From: Geodermatophilus sabuli
GTDB lineage: Bacteria > Actinomycetota > Actinomycetes > Mycobacteriales > Geodermatophilaceae
Reading direction: 5' to 3'
Length of the DNA: 64,000 bases
Assembly: GCF_010686765.1 (NCBI RefSeq)
Contig: NZ_JAAGWF010000010.1
Location: forward strand, 186,001 to 250,000
Part shown: positions 57,348 through 64,000 of the stretch, one piece after another
Numbering within the stretch: the first letter of the stretch is position 1
Layout: the number at the start of each line of letters is the position of its first letter
The notes under the pieces: generated by a model
The model's input: only the letters and a program-made list of their open reading frames with translations
Told to the model about the DNA's origin: nothing
Database searches by the model: none
Made by a program: the position numbers and the translations under genes

Positions 57348-58830
57348 TCAGCGGAGCGCGACCGCGGTGGGGGTCACCGGCCGGGGCAGCAGCGAGGCCC
57401 CCGTCAGCCAGGTGTCGACGGCGCCGGCGGCGGCCCGGCCCTCGGCGATCGCCCACACGATGAGCGACTGGCCACGGCCCATGTCGCCGGCGACGAAGAC
57501 CCCGGGGACGGTCGACATGAACTCCCCGTCCCGGGCGACGTTGCCGCGCCCGTCGATCTCCACACCCAGGCCCTCGAGCAGGCCCTCGCGCTGCGCGCCG
57601 GTGAAGCCCATGGCGAGGAAGACCAGGTCGGCCGGGAGCTCGCGCTCGCTGCCCTCGATCTTCTGGAACCGGCCGTCGACCCGCTCGACCTCGTGCAGCA
57701 GCAGCGCCCGCACGGTGCCGTTCCCGTCATCGATGAACCGCTCGGTGTTGACCGAGTAGAGCCGCTCGCCGCCCTCCTCGTGCGCGCTGGAGACCCGCAT
57801 GATCATCGGGTAGGTCGGCCACGGGTTGCTGAGCGGGTCCCGCTGGTCCGGCGGGGCCGGCATGATCTCCAGCTGGGTCACCGAGGCCGCGCCCTGGCGG
57901 TGGGCGGTGCCCAGGCAGTCGGCGCCGGTGTCACCGCCGCCGATGATCACGACGTGCTTGCCCCGGGCGTTGATCGGCGGGTCGTCGAGCTCGCCGAGGG
58001 CCTGCCGGTTGCCGAAGGGCAGGTACTCCATCGCCAGGTGGATGCCGGCGAGCTCCCGGCCCGGTGCCGGCAGGTCGCGGCCCACGGTGGCACCGCCGGA
58101 GAGGACGACGGCGTCGTTGTCGGCCCGCAGCTGCTCGACCGACAGATCGCCCTCGGCACCGCCACCGACCTCGACGCCGGTCACGAACCGCGTCCCCTCG
58201 GCCCGCATCTGGTCCAGCCGCCGGTCGAGGACGGCCTTCTCCATCTTGAACTCGGGGATGCCGTAGCGGAGCAGCCCGCCCACGCGGTCGGCCCGCTCGT
58301 ACACGGTCACGTCGTGCCCGGCGCGGGTCAGCTGCTGGGCGGCGGCCAGCCCGGCCGGGCCCGAGCCGACGACGGCGACCTTCTTGCCGGTGTGCTCCTG
58401 CGGCGGCACCGGGGTGACCAGGTCGCGCTGGAACGCCTGGTCGATGATCTCCCACTCGATCTGCTTGATGGTGACCGGTGACTCCTGCAGGTTGAGCACG
58501 CAGGAGCCCTCGCACGGCGCCGGGCACAGCTTCCCGGTGAACTCCGGGAAGTTGTTGGTCGCGTGCAGCCGCTCGACCGCCTCGGTCCAGTCGTCCCGGC
58601 GCGCGAGGTCGTTCCACTCCGGGATCAGGTTGCCCAGCGGGCAGCCGTGGTGGCAGAACGGGATGCCGCAGTCCATGCACCGGGCGGCCTGCTGGCGGAT
58701 CGCGGTCACCGGGAAGACGGCGTCCTCACCGGTCTCGCGGGTGAGGTAGACGTCCTTCCAGTCCAGGAGCCGGATGTCGACCGGCCGGCGCGGCGGCAGG
58801 GCCCGGTCGTACTTGAGGAACCCGGTCGAG

Positions 58831-58838
<8 letters not shown>
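57348..58838 (-). CDS. gltD: glutamate synthase (NADPH) small subunit
   Basis: 496 residues from GTG 58838, overlapping gltB by 8 bp. N-terminal 4Fe-4S region [17 protein letters not shown] and [10 protein letters not shown], then FAD-binding [37 protein letters not shown] and NADPH-binding [18 protein letters not shown]. Passes electrons from NADPH to the large subunit. The order gltB-gltD, read right to left, is standard. Confidence 0.97.
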
Positions 58839-63522
<4,684 letters not shown>

Positions 63523-63841
63523 GTCACTCCCGTCGTCGGCGCGCCGTCCGGCCGTCGTCGTCGACGGGGCGGGCGGGGGGCGTGGGCCCGGGCCGGTGGT
63601 CAGAGGCGGAGGGGGCGGCACTGCGGGAGAGCCATGAGCGGCGGTGGTCCGAGGATCACCGCTGCCGCTCGGGCTCGCGAGTCCAGGAGGGGTGGTGCCT
63701 CCTGGACTGTCGTCCGCGGGGCGGCACTGGCCCGGTTCCGACGCGTGGGACCCCGCCAGGATCACTGGGAGGTCTGGGGGGAAGGGTACACAGCCGTAAC
63801 CGCGGGTTCATCCGGCTTCTGCGGCGCCTCCTCCTCCCCTG
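63523..63841 (-). other. gltB leader/intergenic region with stem-loop
   Basis: 319 bp without a convincing gene. An 11-bp perfect stem (63680-63690 with 63698-63708, 7-nt loop) lies about 160 nt upstream of gltB; each arm contains GGAGG/CCTCC. A mini-frame of 11 codons (63600-63635, [11 protein letters not shown]) has no Shine-Dalgarno. TGTGTACCCTT near 63785 on the minus strand could be a promoter -10. The region may hold the gltBD promoter and a leader element; nothing firmer can be read. Confidence 0.45.
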
Positions 63842-64000
63842 TCAGGGTCTCTCGCGCCGCCGGACGTCGCCGTCACCTGCGGATTCGTCGCGGACGTCGT
63901 CCCCGGTGGGGGTCGCGACCGGAGGTGCGGCCGCTGCCGTCGTCTCGTCGGCGCCGTCCCTGTCGCTCGCGTCACGTCCGCGGGTGATCACCTCGCGGGG
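63842..64000 (-). CDS. C-terminal tail of an unidentified protein, possibly Lgt; 5' part outside window
   Basis: A minus-strand frame is open from the window edge to a TGA at 63842-63844, encoding 52 residues: REVITRGRD followed by an Asp/Ala/Arg-rich disordered stretch ending VRRRERP. Actinobacterial prolipoprotein diacylglyceryl transferases have such charged C-terminal tails, and lgt lies near pyk in mycobacteria, so lgt is a guess from position. The fragment alone has no diagnostic motif. Confidence 0.45.
   Translation of the reverse strand, partial: PREVITRGRDASDRDGADETTAAAAPPVATPTGDDVRDESAGDGDVRRRERP

Noticed and set aside
63600-63635. 11-codon leader peptide upstream of gltB
   Set aside because: No Shine-Dalgarno, no run of Glu or Gln codons, and no terminator/antiterminator pair that depends on it. 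Such short frames are expected by chance.
63770-63800. Promoter for gltB at TGTGTACCCTT
   Set aside because: The -10 like element has no convincing -35 at proper spacing, so I did not list it as a promoter feature.

Overview
The window is a very GC-rich (roughly 73%) bacterial chromosome segment with dense, mostly minus-strand genes, many GTG starts and frequent 4-bp stop/start overlaps. Gene content (SecDF-YajC, RuvABC, PdxS/PdxT, PimA/PatA/phosphatidylinositol-phosphate synthase, SsgA-family protein, ANTAR regulator, four-S1-domain RpsA) and gene order point to an actinobacterium. Two blocks have the order I know from Mycobacterium: aspS-hisS-(MBL hydrolase)-ppiase-relA-apt-secF-secD-yajC-ruvB-ruvA-ruvC-yebC-pdxT-pdxS-pimA-patA-pgsA-HIT-thrS, and coaE-rpsA-polA-ANTAR-tesB-pyk. 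Protein style and the SsgA-type gene suggest Geodermatophilaceae (Blastococcus/Geodermatophilus/Modestobacter); that placement is inference.

Layout. 1-4.4 kb (+): end of a CCG-domain Fe-S protein, a GlcD-like FAD oxidase, a small unknown protein and an aminobutyraldehyde-type dehydrogenase, closed by strong hairpins. 4.4-11.8 kb: membrane protein, class V aminotransferase, small unknown, aspS, aldo/keto reductase, hisS, MBL hydrolase. 11.9-13.5 kb (+): two tandem secreted cyclophilins. 13.6-32.6 kb (-): one long supercluster read right to left from thrS to relA, covering tRNA charging, phosphatidylinositol mannoside synthesis, PLP synthesis, Holliday-junction processing, Sec export, purine salvage and (p)ppGpp control. 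32.6-36.9 kb: junction zone with MOSC and HNH genes, four tRNA genes, an ECF sigma/anti-sigma pair and an SsgA-like protein. 36.9-45.6 kb: coaE, a small protein, rpsA, a methyltransferase, a monooxygenase/hydrolase pair and polA. 45.7-52.2 kb: thioesterase and a branched-chain amino-acid type ABC transporter (livH-livM-livG-livF on +, livK convergent on -). 52.3-64 kb: ANTAR regulator, an unusual tRNA(CAA), an aromatic amino-acid decarboxylase-like enzyme, tesB-pyk, gltD-gltB and the tail of one more gene at the right edge.

Most notable signal: the substrate-binding lipoprotein LivK (50813-52147) looks circularly permuted. Its signal peptide is followed by what is normally the C-terminal part of a type I periplasmic binding protein, then a Gly/Pro/Ala linker, then the normal N-terminal part. 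Its partner permease LivH carries a signal peptide and an extra extracytoplasmic beta-type domain, so the transporter as a whole looks remodelled. Other points of interest are a four-copy intergenic hairpin repeat, a class-I tRNA with a CAA anticodon, tandem cyclophilins, a repeat-rich linker inside SecD, and an inverted pair of tRNA-Val genes around the sigma-factor locus.
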